A program made the position numbers and the translations under genes. This document shows positions 13,882-23,158 of a stretch of DNA of 64,000 nt, in pieces. The stretch is from Halorubrum salipaludis. Its GTDB lineage: Archaea; Halobacteriota; Halobacteria; Halobacteriales; Haloferacaceae. The notes beneath the pieces were generated by a model. It worked only from the letters and a program-made list of their open reading frames with translations, was not told the DNA's origin and searched no databases. The number at the start of each line of letters is the position of its first letter. Positions within the stretch are counted from its first letter, which is position 1. The stretch spans positions 534,690-598,689 of the forward strand of contig NZ_NSKC01000001.1 in the NCBI RefSeq assembly GCF_002286985.1, written 5' to 3'.

Positions 13882-16800
13882 ATGCGTGAGAAAGAATCAC
13901 AGCAAACGTTTGGCGAATCGACGCGGCGAGGGTTCCTCGGGGGCGTGGGGGCGCTCGTGGCCGCGGCCGCCTACTCGCGGGACGTGTCGGCCGACGACGC
14001 GGCGCGGGTCGCAAACGGGGACGACGACCCGGTTCAGACCGTCTCGTCGCCGGACGGGTCGATCGCGGTGACGGTCGACGTCGCCGACGGGATCCCGACC
14101 TACGAGGTCGCCCGCGGCGGGACGACCTACGTCGAGCCGTCGGCGCTCGGGTTCGACTTCCGGAACCAGCCGGCGTTCGGGGCGTCGGCGGCCGGCGGCG
14201 GGGAGGGGGAGGGAGACGTTCCCCTGACCGTCACCGGCACCGAGCGCGAGACGGCGACCGAGGCGTGGGAGCCCGTCTGGGGCGCGTTCGACGAGGTGTC
14301 CGCGGCGTACGAACAGCTCAGCGTCGGGCTCGCGGAAGCGGGCGGTGAGGGTGAGTCCGGCGGCGAGAGCGAGACGGAGACCGACGGGCGTAGCGCCACC
14401 CTCCAGATCCGCGTCTTCGACGACGGGATCGGGCTGCGGGTCGTCCTCGGTGAGGGGTTCGCGAGCAACCAGGATCGGGCGGTGATCGAGGCGGAGAACA
14501 CGGGCGTGGCGTTCGCGGACGACTACGACGCGTGGTGGATCGCGAACGAGGTGACCAACCCGCGGTTCGAACAGGAGTACGCGGAGACGCCCCTCTCGGA
14601 GATACCGGGCGGGACCCGAGAGACGCGGCCGACCGGGACGCCGATCCGGACGGGCGCGCACACGCCCCTCACCGTCGACGCCAGCGGCGACGGCGACGGC
14701 GCGTACCTGAGCGTCCACGAGGCGAACCTCGACGACTACGCCGCGGCGACGCTCGCCCCCCGCGGCGGCGACGGCGGGACCGCCTTCGGTACCGAGCTCA
14801 CTCCCCTTCCCGACGGGACGAAGGCGTCGCTGGAACTGCCGGCGACCACGCCGTGGCGGACGATCCAGCTCGTCGACCGGCCGGGCGAGCTGATCGAGTC
14901 GCAGCTCGTCCCCCTGCTCTCCGACCCCCTCGACGAGTCGGCGCTGCCGGCGGTGGGGGGCGAGGCGGACACGAGCTGGATCGAGCCCCGGAAGTACGTC
15001 GGCATCTGGTGGACGATGATCGCCGGGTCGGCCAACTGGGAGTACAGGTCGGACGACGCGATCGCGGGCGAGGGGGGCAATCCGGCGGCCTACACCCACG
15101 GCGCCCGGACCGAGCGGATGAAGCGGTACATGCGGTTCGCGAGCGAGAACGGCATCGACAGCGTGCTCGTCGAGGGGTGGAACGAGGGGTGGGACACCTA
15201 CCCCGGCGACGGGAGCGGGTTCGGGTTCGGCGTCGGCGACTCGTACCCGGACTTCGACGTACCCGAGGTGACCGGCTTCGGCGCCGCCCTGTCCGACCCG
15301 GTCGAGATGACGATCCACAACGAGACCGCCGGGAACCTCCCGCAGTACGAGTCCGCGGTCGTCGACGAGGACGTGTTCGCGGGGTACGAGAGCCAGGGGA
15401 TCGGCTCGATCAAGAACGGCTACGTCTCCGACCCCGGGCTCGGGATCGACGGCGACGGCGCCGAGCCGACCCACAACCAGCACAACCAGCTCGCGGTGAA
15501 CCACCACCGGCTGGTGATCCGCGAGGCCGCCGCGAACCGCCAGCTGCTGGAGATCCACGAGGGGATCAAGCCGACCGGCGAGATCCGCACCTACCCGAAC
15601 GTGGCCAACCGCGAGGTGGTGAAGGCCCAGGAGTACGACGGGTTCGGCCAGCTCGGGTCGAACGTCGGCCGCGACCACCACGTCACGCTTCCGTTCACGC
15701 GAAACCTCGCGGGGCCGGTGAGCTTCCAGCCGGGCATCTTCGACATCACCTTCGGCGACGACCGCGGCGACCAGGTCCAGACGACCCGCGCGAAGCAGCT
15801 CGCGATGTACCCGACCTACCTCAGCGGGCTCCAGATGGCCGCCGACCGCATCGAGGCGTACGTCGACGAGACGTTCGAGGTCGGCGAAGCGCTCCAGGCC
15901 GCTGCCGGCGAGCTCGACGGACTCGTCACCGACGACTCGTGGCGGAACGCGTTCGGGACCAACTTCGTCGCGGTCGACCCCAACCGCGCGCCGAGCGGGT
16001 CGTCGGTCTCCTTCACGGTCCGCGACGTGCCGGCGGCGGGGACCTACGACCTCCACCTCCGGTACGCGAGCGCCCCGGAGGAGAACGCGGGACGGGTGAT
16101 CGGCGCGGGCGGCCCCCGCGCGACGCTGCGTGTCAACGACGGCAGCCGGACGATCGAGCCCGAGTTCACCGACTACTGGGACGACTGGGACGTGTTCACG
16201 ACCGAGGTCGAGTTGACCGCGGGCGACAACGAGATTGCGATCGAACTCGACTACGCGGAGGACGAGAACGGGTTCACCGGTGACGTCGGCGGCTTCAACC
16301 TCAACGCGGTCGCGGTCACGGAGTCGGGCGAGCCCTCCCCGGTCCCGGCAGAGTACGAGGGGTACGAGCCCGACAGCGAGAACTTCGACGCCGAGCCGGA
16401 GTTCGGGTTCATCGAGTCGGTCCCGGCGGCCGGCTGGGACGAGACCCGCGTCGTCGGCTCCGCGATCGGCGAGTACCTCGCGATCGCGCGCCGATACGGC
16501 GACGAGTGGTACCTCGGGGTCATGACCGACGGCGACGGCCGGGCGGTCGACGTGCCGCTTGATTTCCTCGCGCCCGGGAACTCGGGCGGGAAGGGGAACC
16601 GAGACGGCGGAAACGGCAACGGGGGTGGGAAGGGACGCGGCAACGGCGACGGGCAGGGACGCGGAAACGGCAATGGGCGGGGACGCGGCGACGGAAACGC
16701 CGGCAACGGGAGGGGCCGAAACGGTCCGAAGTACGTCGCCGAGATCCACTCCGACGCGCTCGGCGCCGGCGTCGACGCTGACCCGACCGGGGTCCGCATC

Positions 16801-17874
16801 GACGAGGCGGTCGTCACGCCGAGTTCGACCCTGTTGGCGTCGCTGGCGCCGAGCGGCGGGACCGCGGTGAAACTGCGCCCGGCGCGGGGCCGCGAGATCA
16901 ACCGGCTCCCGGAGTACGAGCGACCGGAACAGACGATCTCCGTGTCGATCGCCGACGAGGCCGACCTCGGGGAGTCGTTTATCACCGGGACCGGCTCCAA
17001 CGACGCGCCCTTCGTCGGCGGGACCACGGTCGAGGTCGTCGTCGACGGCGAGGTCGCCGCGCTCGACAACGTCCGGCTCCCGCCGAACGCGACCGACGAG
17101 ACGGTGGACCTCGGCTTCAACATCTCGCGGATCGGGACCTTCGACGTGGCGGTCCGCGAGGCTGACGGCGGCACCGAACTGGCGTCCGAGAGCGTGACGA
17201 TCGCCCCCGGCGACCTCGTCTCGGAGCTCACCGATCCCGCCGGCGACGACCACGGCCCCGGCGAGTACGTCTACCCCACGAGTGGAGATTTCCAAGAGGG
17301 CGCGTTCGACCTGCGCTCGTTCCGGGTGCTGGAGACGGACGAGGAGTACCGATTCGCGTTCGAGGTCGAGAACCTGTACGACACGTTCGGCGGCGACTTC
17401 TCGCCGCACTACTTCCTCGTGTACCTGCGCGATCCCGAGGCGGACGGGGGACGGACGGACGCGCTCGACGACATCGGACTCACCGCCGAGTTCGCCGACC
17501 CGTGGCAGTACCGGATCGACGCGAGTGGGTTCGGGAGGGGGATCGCCGACGCCGACGGGGCGAGCCTCGGCACGCCGGAGGTGTTCGTCAGCTTCGAGTC
17601 GAACGTCGCGGTCCTCTCCGTTCCGAAGTCCGCGCTCGGCGGCGCGGACCTCTCCGACTGGGAGGTCCTCCCGGTCGTGGGCTCGGAGGACCGCGGCAGC
17701 CTCCGGCCGGTCGCGGTCGACGCGAAGAACTACGTCTTCGGCGGCGCCCGCGAGGGCGCGGCCGACAACGCCCCGCGGGTGATCGACCTGATCACACCCG
17801 ACGGTGTCTCGCAGGCGGACGCGCTCGATTACGGCGCCGATACCCTCGCGACGCTCCCGTTCACGTCGCTGTAG
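13882..17874 (+). CDS. Secreted multi-domain GH97 glycoside hydrolase
   Basis: A Tat signal (STRRGFLGG) precedes a GH97 hydrolase. The N-terminal beta-sandwich (about 50-370) leads into a barrel with RKYVGIWWTMIAG, LVEGWNEGW and HEGIKPTG. Glu560 (HEG) and Glu584 (KAQEY) are 24 apart, as are E508 and E532 in Bacteroides SusB, and Glu481 (IHNET) fits the third acidic ligand, so the inverting, calcium-dependent subgroup (alpha-glucosidase-like) is likely. A CBM-like sandwich (about 690-815) interrupts the usual link between barrel and C-terminal sandwich. A Gly/Asn/Arg-rich run (about 900-952) is inserted in a loop of that last sandwich (between FLAPG and KYVAEI). A CARDB-like domain and a glucodextranase-C-like domain end the protein. 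At 1330 residues it is about twice the usual GH97 length. Confidence 0.88.
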   Translation: MREKESQQTFGESTRRGFLGGVGALVAAAAYSRDVSADDAARVANGDDDPVQTVSSPDGSIAVTVDVADGIPTYEVARGGTTYVEPSALGFDFRNQPAFGASAAGGGEGEGDVPLTVTGTERETATEAWEPVWGAFDEVSAAYEQLSVGLAEAGGEGESGGESETETDGRSATLQIRVFDDGIGLRVVLGEGFASNQDRAVIEAENTGVAFADDYDAWWIANEVTNPRFEQEYAETPLSEIPGGTRETRPTGTPIRTGAHTPLTVDASGDGDGAYLSVHEANLDDYAAATLAPRGGDGGTAFGTELTPLPDGTKASLELPATTPWRTIQLVDRPGELIESQLVPLLSDPLDESALPAVGGEADTSWIEPRKYVGIWWTMIAGSANWEYRSDDAIAGEGGNPAAYTHGARTERMKRYMRFASENGIDSVLVEGWNEGWDTYPGDGSGFGFGVGDSYPDFDVPEVTGFGAALSDPVEMTIHNETAGNLPQYESAVVDEDVFAGYESQGIGSIKNGYVSDPGLGIDGDGAEPTHNQHNQLAVNHHRLVIREAAANRQLLEIHEGIKPTGEIRTYPNVANREVVKAQEYDGFGQLGSNVGRDHHVTLPFTRNLAGPVSFQPGIFDITFGDDRGDQVQTTRAKQLAMYPTYLSGLQMAADRIEAYVDETFEVGEALQAAAGELDGLVTDDSWRNAFGTNFVAVDPNRAPSGSSVSFTVRDVPAAGTYDLHLRYASAPEENAGRVIGAGGPRATLRVNDGSRTIEPEFTDYWDDWDVFTTEVELTAGDNEIAIELDYAEDENGFTGDVGGFNLNAVAVTESGEPSPVPAEYEGYEPDSENFDAEPEFGFIESVPAAGWDETRVVGSAIGEYLAIARRYGDEWYLGVMTDGDGRAVDVPLDFLAPGNSGGKGNRDGGNGNGGGKGRGNGDGQGRGNGNGRGRGDGNAGNGRGRNGPKYVAEIHSDALGAGVDADPTGVRIDEAVVTPSSTLLASLAPSGGTAVKLRPARGREINRLPEYERPEQTISVSIADEADLGESFITGTGSNDAPFVGGTTVEVVVDGEVAALDNVRLPPNATDETVDLGFNISRIGTFDVAVREADGGTELASESVTIAPGDLVSELTDPAGDDHGPGEYVYPTSGDFQEGAFDLRSFRVLETDEEYRFAFEVENLYDTFGGDFSPHYFLVYLRDPEADGGRTDALDDIGLTAEFADPWQYRIDASGFGRGIADADGASLGTPEVFVSFESNVAVLSVPKSALGGADLSDWEVLPVVGSEDRGSLRPVAVDAKNYVFGGAREGAADNAPRVIDLITPDGVSQADALDYGADTLATLPFTSL

Positions 17875-17904
17875 GGGGAGGAGGGCGGGGTCGGCCCGCC
17901 GCGC

Positions 17905-18240
17905 TCAGAAGTGGTTCGCGGACTCGGTCTCGTGTTTCAGCTCCCCGCCGCGGCCGCCCTCGACGGTGGAGGCGCCCTGGTCGCCGGAGGAGGCGGTCCG
18001 CACCGTCACGTTCTCCACCTCGTCGAAGTCCATGATCAGGTCGCGGCGGATGTTGTCGGCGGTGATGTTCGAGATTCCGCAGCCGGAGCAGGTGCCGCCG
18101 AGCTCGACGACGACCTCGCCGGTCTCGGCGTCCGCCTCGCGCACGACGCTCGTGCCGCCGTGCATCTGGATGATCGGCATCTGTCCGACCATCCACTCCT
18201 CGACCCGGTCCGCGAGGCTTTCGTCGCTCTCGTCGCTCAT
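17905..18240 (-). CDS. NifU C-terminal-domain protein (Fe-S scaffold type)
   Basis: The 111-residue protein corresponds to the NifU C-terminal (Nfu) domain, with the cluster-binding CSGC pair at Cys51 and Cys54 ([11 protein letters not shown]) and the family's preceding VVVELGG strand. Such proteins carry Fe-S clusters to targets. The N-terminal 20 residues are acidic ([15 protein letters not shown]). A ferredoxin gene is two genes away, a plausible client. ATG 18240 is the first start on a family-like sequence. Confidence 0.92.
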   Translation of the reverse strand: MSDESDESLADRVEEWMVGQMPIIQMHGGTSVVREADAETGEVVVELGGTCSGCGISNITADNIRRDLIMDFDEVENVTVRTASSGDQGASTVEGGRGGELKHETESANHF

Positions 18241-18341
18241 TACCACGCCTTCGCGGCCGAACCTATGGAAGCTTGCGGTTTGCGAGCACGGCGAAAGCGA
18301 GAAAGGAACTGTGTCACCGTCGATCCTGCGGGAGAGACCGG

Positions 18342-18668
18342 TCACTCCTCGGGCGGATCCCGTCGGTCTCCGTCGTTCGGGAGCCGAGTGGGGTCCGCGG
18401 GGTCGTCGCCGTGCATCGAGTCGTCGCGTTCGAGGAGATAGAGGAGGGGCCCCAAGGCCGCGATCACGAGCACGCCGGGAATCGGCGCGTCGGGGACGAG
18501 GAGGACGGTGGTCGCGGCGACGCCGGACGTGACGAGGACGAAGGCGGCCCACAGGCCCGGCGATCCGAGGTCGACGCCGACCGCCTCGGCGTCGCGGTAG
18601 ACGAGCGCGGCCGCGACCGCGGCGAGGGCCGCGGCGATCCCGGCGCCGAGGACCGTGGTGAGGGACAT
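18342..18668 (-). CDS. Haloarchaeal small membrane protein
   Basis: The 108-residue protein has three hydrophobic segments ([58 protein letters not shown]) and a hydrophilic tail ([23 protein letters not shown]). No family with known function is recognised. It lies downstream, on the same strand, of the anchored ferredoxin. Confidence 0.7.
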   Translation of the reverse strand: MSLTTVLGAGIAAALAAVAAALVYRDAEAVGVDLGSPGLWAAFVLVTSGVAATTVLLVPDAPIPGVLVIAALGPLLYLLERDDSMHGDDPADPTRLPNDGDRRDPPEE

Positions 18669-18835
18669 ACCGATCGTTCGGTCGAGAGGCGAAAAAGGGT
18701 GTCGCGAGCGGACGGGAGAGTGCGTGAGACGGAAAGCGAATCGGAGGGATGGAAGAGAGAGGAAGAAAGGGAGAGAGGGGAGAGGGAGAAGAGGAAAGAG
18801 AAAAGCCCCGCGGACCGCGGCGGAGAGCGCGACGA
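18669..18835. repeat. Polypurine tract between genes
   Basis: From about 18685 to 18815 the plus strand is almost all G and A (GAGAGGAAGAAAGGGAGAG-type units), in contrast to the mixed composition of the rest of the window. Purine-strand tracts of this size can form triplex or R-loop structures. Confidence 0.75.
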
Positions 18836-19441
18836 CTACGGCGCCTCGCCCGTCTCGATGGAGAACGAATCGCGGGGGTACGCGACGCAGGTCAGGGTGT
18901 AGCCGTCGTCGATCTCGGCCTCCTCGAGCATCTGCTGGTTGTCGTGCTCGACGTAGTCCTCCGAGGGGCCGTCCGTGATGTGGCCGGCACAGGAGACGCA
19001 CTGGCCCTGACGGCAGGCGTACGGGAGGTCCCACCCCTCGTCTTCGCCCTGCTCTAAGATCGGCTGGTCGTTGGAGAGCTCGACGGTCTCGCCCTGCTTG
19101 ACGAACTCGACCTCGAAGTACTCGACCTCGTCTTCGGGGATGTCGCCGGGACCGGAGCCGCCGGCCTCGCCGTCCTCCAGTTCGCCCCCTTCGCCCTCGG
19201 CGCCCCCGGCGGGGATCGCCCCGCCGCCACCGCCGCCGCCGATGGCGCGGTTCCCGGGCTCGGGGAACTCGGTCTCGGGGACCGCGGACGCCCGGCGTTC
19301 GAGCACCTCGTCCGAGATGTCGGTCGCGGGCTCCCACCCTGTCCCCTTCAGGCTGCTGACGAAAACGACCAGCAGCGTCGCGATCGCCCCGAGAACGATC
19401 GCGGGCGTGTTCGCGACGTTCGCAATGAGCGGGTTGAGCAT
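18836..19441 (-). CDS. Membrane-anchored 2Fe-2S ferredoxin
   Basis: The N-terminal membrane segment ([19 protein letters not shown]) is followed by a Gly/Glu-rich linker (about 60-105) and a plant-type ferredoxin domain with ligands Cys143, Cys148, Cys151 and Cys185 (CRQGQCVSC ... LTC). The last motif sequence ([10 protein letters not shown]) is typical. It is probably anchored at the membrane, perhaps as an electron carrier for a membrane dehydrogenase. It sits 167 bp upstream of the small membrane gene on the same strand. Confidence 0.93.
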   Translation of the reverse strand: MLNPLIANVANTPAIVLGAIATLLVVFVSSLKGTGWEPATDISDEVLERRASAVPETEFPEPGNRAIGGGGGGGAIPAGGAEGEGGELEDGEAGGSGPGDIPEDEVEYFEVEFVKQGETVELSNDQPILEQGEDEGWDLPYACRQGQCVSCAGHITDGPSEDYVEHDNQQMLEEAEIDDGYTLTCVAYPRDSFSIETGEAP

Positions 19442-19463
19442 ACGAACGGATTAGAAGAGGTGG

Positions 19464-19469
19464 TTTAAG
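19464..19469 (-). promoter_or_regulatory. TATA-like box of the anchored ferredoxin
   Basis: On the minus strand this reads CTTAAA, centred about 25 nt upstream of the ATG. Confidence 0.4.
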
Positions 19470-19546
19470 GCCGTTTTGATCGGTCCAACCGCGCGAGCGG
19501 GCTCGGCACCGGGATGTCGCCGGGGGGTCACCGGGGCGTCGACGGG

Positions 19547-19632
19547 GCGTCACCGGGCCGTCGCCGTGGCGTCACCGGGCCGTCGCCGTGGCGTCCGGAC
19601 GTCTATCCCGGGCGTCTGGACGTCGATCCCGG
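19547..19632. repeat. Two adjacent GC-rich tandem repeats
   Basis: A 22-bp unit occurs twice without a mismatch (19547-19568 and 19569-19590), then a 21-bp unit twice with two mismatches (19591-19611 and 19612-19632). They lie upstream of the PUA gene and end 22 bp before its TATA-like box. Confidence 0.75.
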
Positions 19633-19654
19633 GCGACCGCCGACGGAGCGGTCC

Positions 19655-19660
19655 ATTTAT
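19655..19660 (+). promoter_or_regulatory. TATA-like box of the PUA gene
   Basis: ATTTAT is centred about 28 nt before ATG 19686. Confidence 0.45.
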
Positions 19661-19685
19661 CGGCCGAGCGGTCGACTTGACCCGC

Positions 19686-20168
19686 ATGGAAGTGAAATCG
19701 CGGCACCACCTCCGGAGCGACGACATCGCGGCGATCCGCGAGGCGGTCGCCGACCACCTCGGCGTCGACATCGACGGGGACGCCTTCGAGCTCGTCGAGT
19801 TCGTGGACGCGGACGTCGAGCTCGTGTTAGTCGACGGCGAGCCGGCGGTCTTCTACGTCGACGACGACGAGCCGTTCCTCACCGTGCGGGGCGCGAACGA
19901 CTACGAGCCGGAGACCGGCATCGTCACCGTCGACTCCGGCGCCATCTCGTTCGTCTCCGACGGTGCCGACGTGATGCGTCCCGGCATCGTCGAGGCCGAC
20001 GCGGCGATCCGCGAGGGCGACCTCGTCGTGATCGCGGAGGAGACCCACGGGAAGGTGCTCGCGGTCGGCCGCGCGATGGTCGACGGCGACGAGATGGTCG
20101 GCGACAGCGGGAAGGTCGTCGAGTCGATCCACCACGTCGGCGACGAGCTGTACGAGTTCTCGGCGTGA
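19686..20168 (+). CDS. PUA-domain RNA-binding protein
   Basis: The 160-residue protein carries an N-terminal half typical of archaeal PUA-containing translation/tRNA-related proteins (MEVKSRHHLRSDDIAAIREAV) and a C-terminal PUA domain with SDGADVMRPGIVEADAAIREGDLVVI and GKVLAVGRA. PUA proteins bind structured RNA, often rRNA or tRNA. The start is the ATG at 19686; a TATA-like box upstream fits it, and the longer open frame before it is arginine-rich repeat sequence. Confidence 0.93.
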   Translation: MEVKSRHHLRSDDIAAIREAVADHLGVDIDGDAFELVEFVDADVELVLVDGEPAVFYVDDDEPFLTVRGANDYEPETGIVTVDSGAISFVSDGADVMRPGIVEADAAIREGDLVVIAEETHGKVLAVGRAMVDGDEMVGDSGKVVESIHHVGDELYEFSA

Positions 20169-20256
20169 ACGCGGCCGAACGGGAGATTCGCTTATAAACG
20201 GGTGGGGGCATCGATCCGGCCGGGACACCGAAGGCGGCCGAACTGGAGGGACGGTT

Positions 20257-21591
20257 TTACTCCCCCTCGCTGTACGTCTCGACCAGTTCACAGGCGGACT
20301 CGAAGACGGCGTCCGCCCGCTCGGGGTCGCGTGCCTCGGCGGTGACCCGGATGCGAGGCTCCGTTCCGCTCGCGCGCACGAGGAACCACGCGTCTCCGAG
20401 ATCGACCCGGACGCCGTCGAGGGTGTCGACGTCCTCGTAGTCGGCCTCGACGGCGTCGCCGATCCGCTCCATGACCGCCGCTTTCTCGCGAACCTCGAAG
20501 GTGGTTCTGCGGATTGGGTACCGCTCGATGTCGGCGACCTGCTCCGCGAGGGGCCCCGCGTCGGAAACGAGTTCGACCAGCTTCGCCGCCGCCAGCGGGC
20601 CGTCCGGACAGAGCGTGTCCTCGGGGAAGATCCACGCTCCGCTGGGCTCGCCGCCGAAGACGACGCCCTCCTCCGTGGTTCGCTCGGCGACGTACACGTC
20701 GCCGACGCGCGTCCGAACGACCTCCGCGCCGACTTCGGCGAGCGCGTCGGCCACGAGGAGGCTCGTGTCGACGGGGACGGCGACACGGTCCCCCGGACCG
20801 GCGGCGTCCCGGGCGAACAGCGCCAACAGGACGTCCCCCGGAACGAACTCCCCCTCGCCGGTGACGGCCATCATGCGGTCGGCGTCGCCGTCGTGGGCGA
20901 TCCCGAGGTCGGCGTCGGTCGAGCCGACGGTCGCGGCGAGCGTCGAGCAGTTCTCCGCGGTCGGCTCGCTGGGTCGCCCCGGGAACCGCCCGTCCGGCTG
21001 GGCGTTGAGCGTCTCGACCGAACAGCCGATCGCCCCGAGCGCGTCGACGCTGACGCCCCCCGCCCCGTTGCCGAGGTCGACGACGACCGACGGCGGGTCC
21101 GCGACCTCGACCGCGTCGGCGATCGCCTCGGCGTGGGCCGCCCGCGCCTCCGTCCGCGTCGACCGCGTGCCGAGGGCGTCCCAGGGCTGCCGGTCGAAGT
21201 CGGCGGCCCGGATCCGCTCGACGAGGCGGTCCTGTCCGGACTGGTCGTACGCCTGTCCGGAGGGCTGCCACAGCTTGAGGCCGTTGTCCTGCGGGGGGTT
21301 GTGCGAGGCGGTCACCGCCACGCCGGCGTCGGCGTCCCACGTCGCGATCGCGCGGGCGACGGTCGGGGTCGAGGCGACGCCGACGTCGATCACGTCCGTC
21401 CCGCACTCGGTCAACCCCGCCGCCAGCGCGTCCACGAGCGTCGGGCCGCTGGTGCGCGCGTCCCGTCCGACGACGACCCGATCGGTCTCGCCCGCCAGCG
21501 CGCGCCCGACCGTCAGGGCGAGGTCGGCGTCGACCTCCTCGCCGACGCGCCCCCTGATACCGCTGGTTCCGAAGTACTCTCGCTCGGTCAT
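20257..21591 (-). CDS. glmM: Phosphohexomutase, GlmM-type
   Basis: A 444-residue phosphoglucosamine/phosphohexomutase: the phospho-serine loop is TASHNP with Ser96, the metal loop is DGDADR (234-239), the sugar loop is GEPSG, and the phosphate-binding loop is RASGTEPRIRV. The enzyme interconverts hexose-6- and hexose-1-phosphates; substrate preference (glucosamine, glucose or mannose) cannot be told from these motifs. A sugar nucleotide for the surface-glycan genes downstream is the likely destination. A TATA-like box lies about 28 nt upstream. Confidence 0.93.
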   Translation of the reverse strand: MTEREYFGTSGIRGRVGEEVDADLALTVGRALAGETDRVVVGRDARTSGPTLVDALAAGLTECGTDVIDVGVASTPTVARAIATWDADAGVAVTASHNPPQDNGLKLWQPSGQAYDQSGQDRLVERIRAADFDRQPWDALGTRSTRTEARAAHAEAIADAVEVADPPSVVVDLGNGAGGVSVDALGAIGCSVETLNAQPDGRFPGRPSEPTAENCSTLAATVGSTDADLGIAHDGDADRMMAVTGEGEFVPGDVLLALFARDAAGPGDRVAVPVDTSLLVADALAEVGAEVVRTRVGDVYVAERTTEEGVVFGGEPSGAWIFPEDTLCPDGPLAAAKLVELVSDAGPLAEQVADIERYPIRRTTFEVREKAAVMERIGDAVEADYEDVDTLDGVRVDLGDAWFLVRASGTEPRIRVTAEARDPERADAVFESACELVETYSEGE

Positions 21592-21616
21592 CGTCCGCCA
21601 ATGCGGAAGCGCCTCG

Positions 21617-21622
21617 TATAAA
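21617..21622 (-). promoter_or_regulatory. TATA-like box of glmM
   Basis: TATAAA on the plus strand reads TTTATA on the minus strand, centred about 28 nt upstream of the ATG. Confidence 0.5.
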
Positions 21623-21711
21623 TGGTCACCACCGATGCGTCCGAGAGGCGACGCCTCCAAGCGGCGGTCGCCCGGAGCCCGTCCGCGGCGGGCTCGGTCG
21701 CGCGACTCGTC

Positions 21712-21924
21712 TCACTCTCCGTCGGTCTGCATGTACCCGTACACGGCCGCGCCGGTGGCGACGGTCGCGGACCCGACTCCGAGGACGACCAACAACACCA
21801 CCTCGTCCACCACGTCCGCGGCCGACAACACCATGAAGAGCGTCGAGGCGACGGCGACGCCGATCAGCAGGGCTCCGACGAGGGCACCCGCCCGGGAGAG
21901 GGACCTGATCCAGCGTCGGATCAT
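21712..21924 (-). CDS. Small membrane protein (70 aa)
   Basis: Two hydrophobic segments (AGALVGALLIGVAVASTLFMVL and VVLLVVLGVGSATVATGAAVYGY) follow a basic N-terminus (MIRRWIRSLSR). The reading frame runs longer upstream, but that part is random-looking and overlaps other sequence. Function is unknown. Confidence 0.6.
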   Translation of the reverse strand: MIRRWIRSLSRAGALVGALLIGVAVASTLFMVLSAADVVDEVVLLVVLGVGSATVATGAAVYGYMQTDGE

Positions 21925-22058
21925 CGTTATTTCTCCGGTTTCGATATGAATAGAATAAATACGACGGAATATGTCTCGCGATTTCGTGGGAAAGAAACCT
22001 GGATTTGGGGCCGAAAAGGCACTCACGGTGCCGATCCGCTCTTTCGTCTCGGGGTCGG

Positions 22059-23003
22059 TTACGCAGAGCGGCAGAACCGCCGCCAGAACGAGTGCGCGAA
22101 CAGCTCGGCGGTCGTCCGGTCGCGAACGGCCCGGAGCCGGTCGGGGGTCGGCGTGGCGGTGCCGGCGAACGAGCGGAACGGCGCCGGCACGGCCCCGGGA
22201 AACGTCTGAACGAAGTCCGTCCACGCCACGCCGCCCGGCCAGCGTCCGGCCTTGAGCACCCTCGAATTGAGCAGGTCGGCTGTCGGTATCTCCCCCTCGA
22301 CGAGGGCGGCGAACGCCTCGTCGTCGACGACGCCGAACCCGGACGGCGTCCGCGGGAGGGGCGCGTGCCAGTCGAGTTCCGGCAGCAGCGGCACGTCGTA
22401 CTCCCGGGCGTACGCCCGGATCGGACGGGCGGTGTGTCGCCCGCGAGCCAGGGCGTTCAACGCGGCCGGATAGCCGGTCGTGTACCCGAGCGCGACGCCG
22501 AACGGCTCCCCCTCGACGCGTTCGAGGAAGCGACGGAGCCGCTCGTCGGGAAACCCGAGCCCCGGGAACAGCGGGTGAGCGGGCGCGACCCACGCGGCCT
22601 CCCGAGCGAGGGCACAGAGCTCGTCGAGCGAGCAGGCCCGCGCCGGCGGGCGGTCCTCGATTGGGAGTCCGCAGACCGTCACGTGGCTGTCGTCGGTCTC
22701 CACGGAGGTCTCGACCCCGTTGATGACCGCCCCGCGGCTGCCGCCCACCTCGAAGACGACGTGGGAGTCGAACCGATCGACCGCGCCGTCGCGGGCGGCG
22801 ACGCGCTCGGCCAGGCGATCGAACCGGGCCGGGTCCGCCTGCCAGTGTTCGGTCCGAGTGAAGATCACGTCGAGGTTCGGCGGGGCGGCGCCGACCGTCG
22901 AGACGTAGTCCGCGTGATGGATCCCGTTGGTGTGTCCCCTGACCTCGCGTTCGGCCCGGTTCGAGTCCGCCGTGTGAGTGTGGTGACAGAGGATCGTCGG
23001 CAC
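22059..23003 (-). CDS. PHP-like hydrolase (haloarchaeal)
   Basis: The protein starts with the H-x-H motif (CHHTHTADSNRAE) of PHP-type metal-dependent phosphoesterases, followed by conserved-looking HADYVS, RTEHW, DSHVVFEVGG and CGLPIEDR segments, and APAHPLFPG later. The remaining 200 residues look like a haloarchaeal extension with no assigned role. The start is a GTG at 23003. Its position next to the hexomutase and glucoamylase suggests a sugar phosphate substrate, but that is inference. Confidence 0.7.
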   Translation of the reverse strand: MPTILCHHTHTADSNRAEREVRGHTNGIHHADYVSTVGAAPPNLDVIFTRTEHWQADPARFDRLAERVAARDGAVDRFDSHVVFEVGGSRGAVINGVETSVETDDSHVTVCGLPIEDRPPARACSLDELCALAREAAWVAPAHPLFPGLGFPDERLRRFLERVEGEPFGVALGYTTGYPAALNALARGRHTARPIRAYAREYDVPLLPELDWHAPLPRTPSGFGVVDDEAFAALVEGEIPTADLLNSRVLKAGRWPGGVAWTDFVQTFPGAVPAPFRSFAGTATPTPDRLRAVRDRTTAELFAHSFWRRFCRSA

Positions 23004-23158
23004 GGCTGTGCTCCCGTTCTCTCACGTTGCGACGGGGGTGGACATAACCCTACCCCTAGCGGAACGCCCTTAGCGGAACGCTTTTTGAGCGGTTGCGCGT
23101 TGAGGCCGGTGATGACACTTCGGCGTGGACGGGGGGCCTCCCGTCCGGAGAGACGGCG

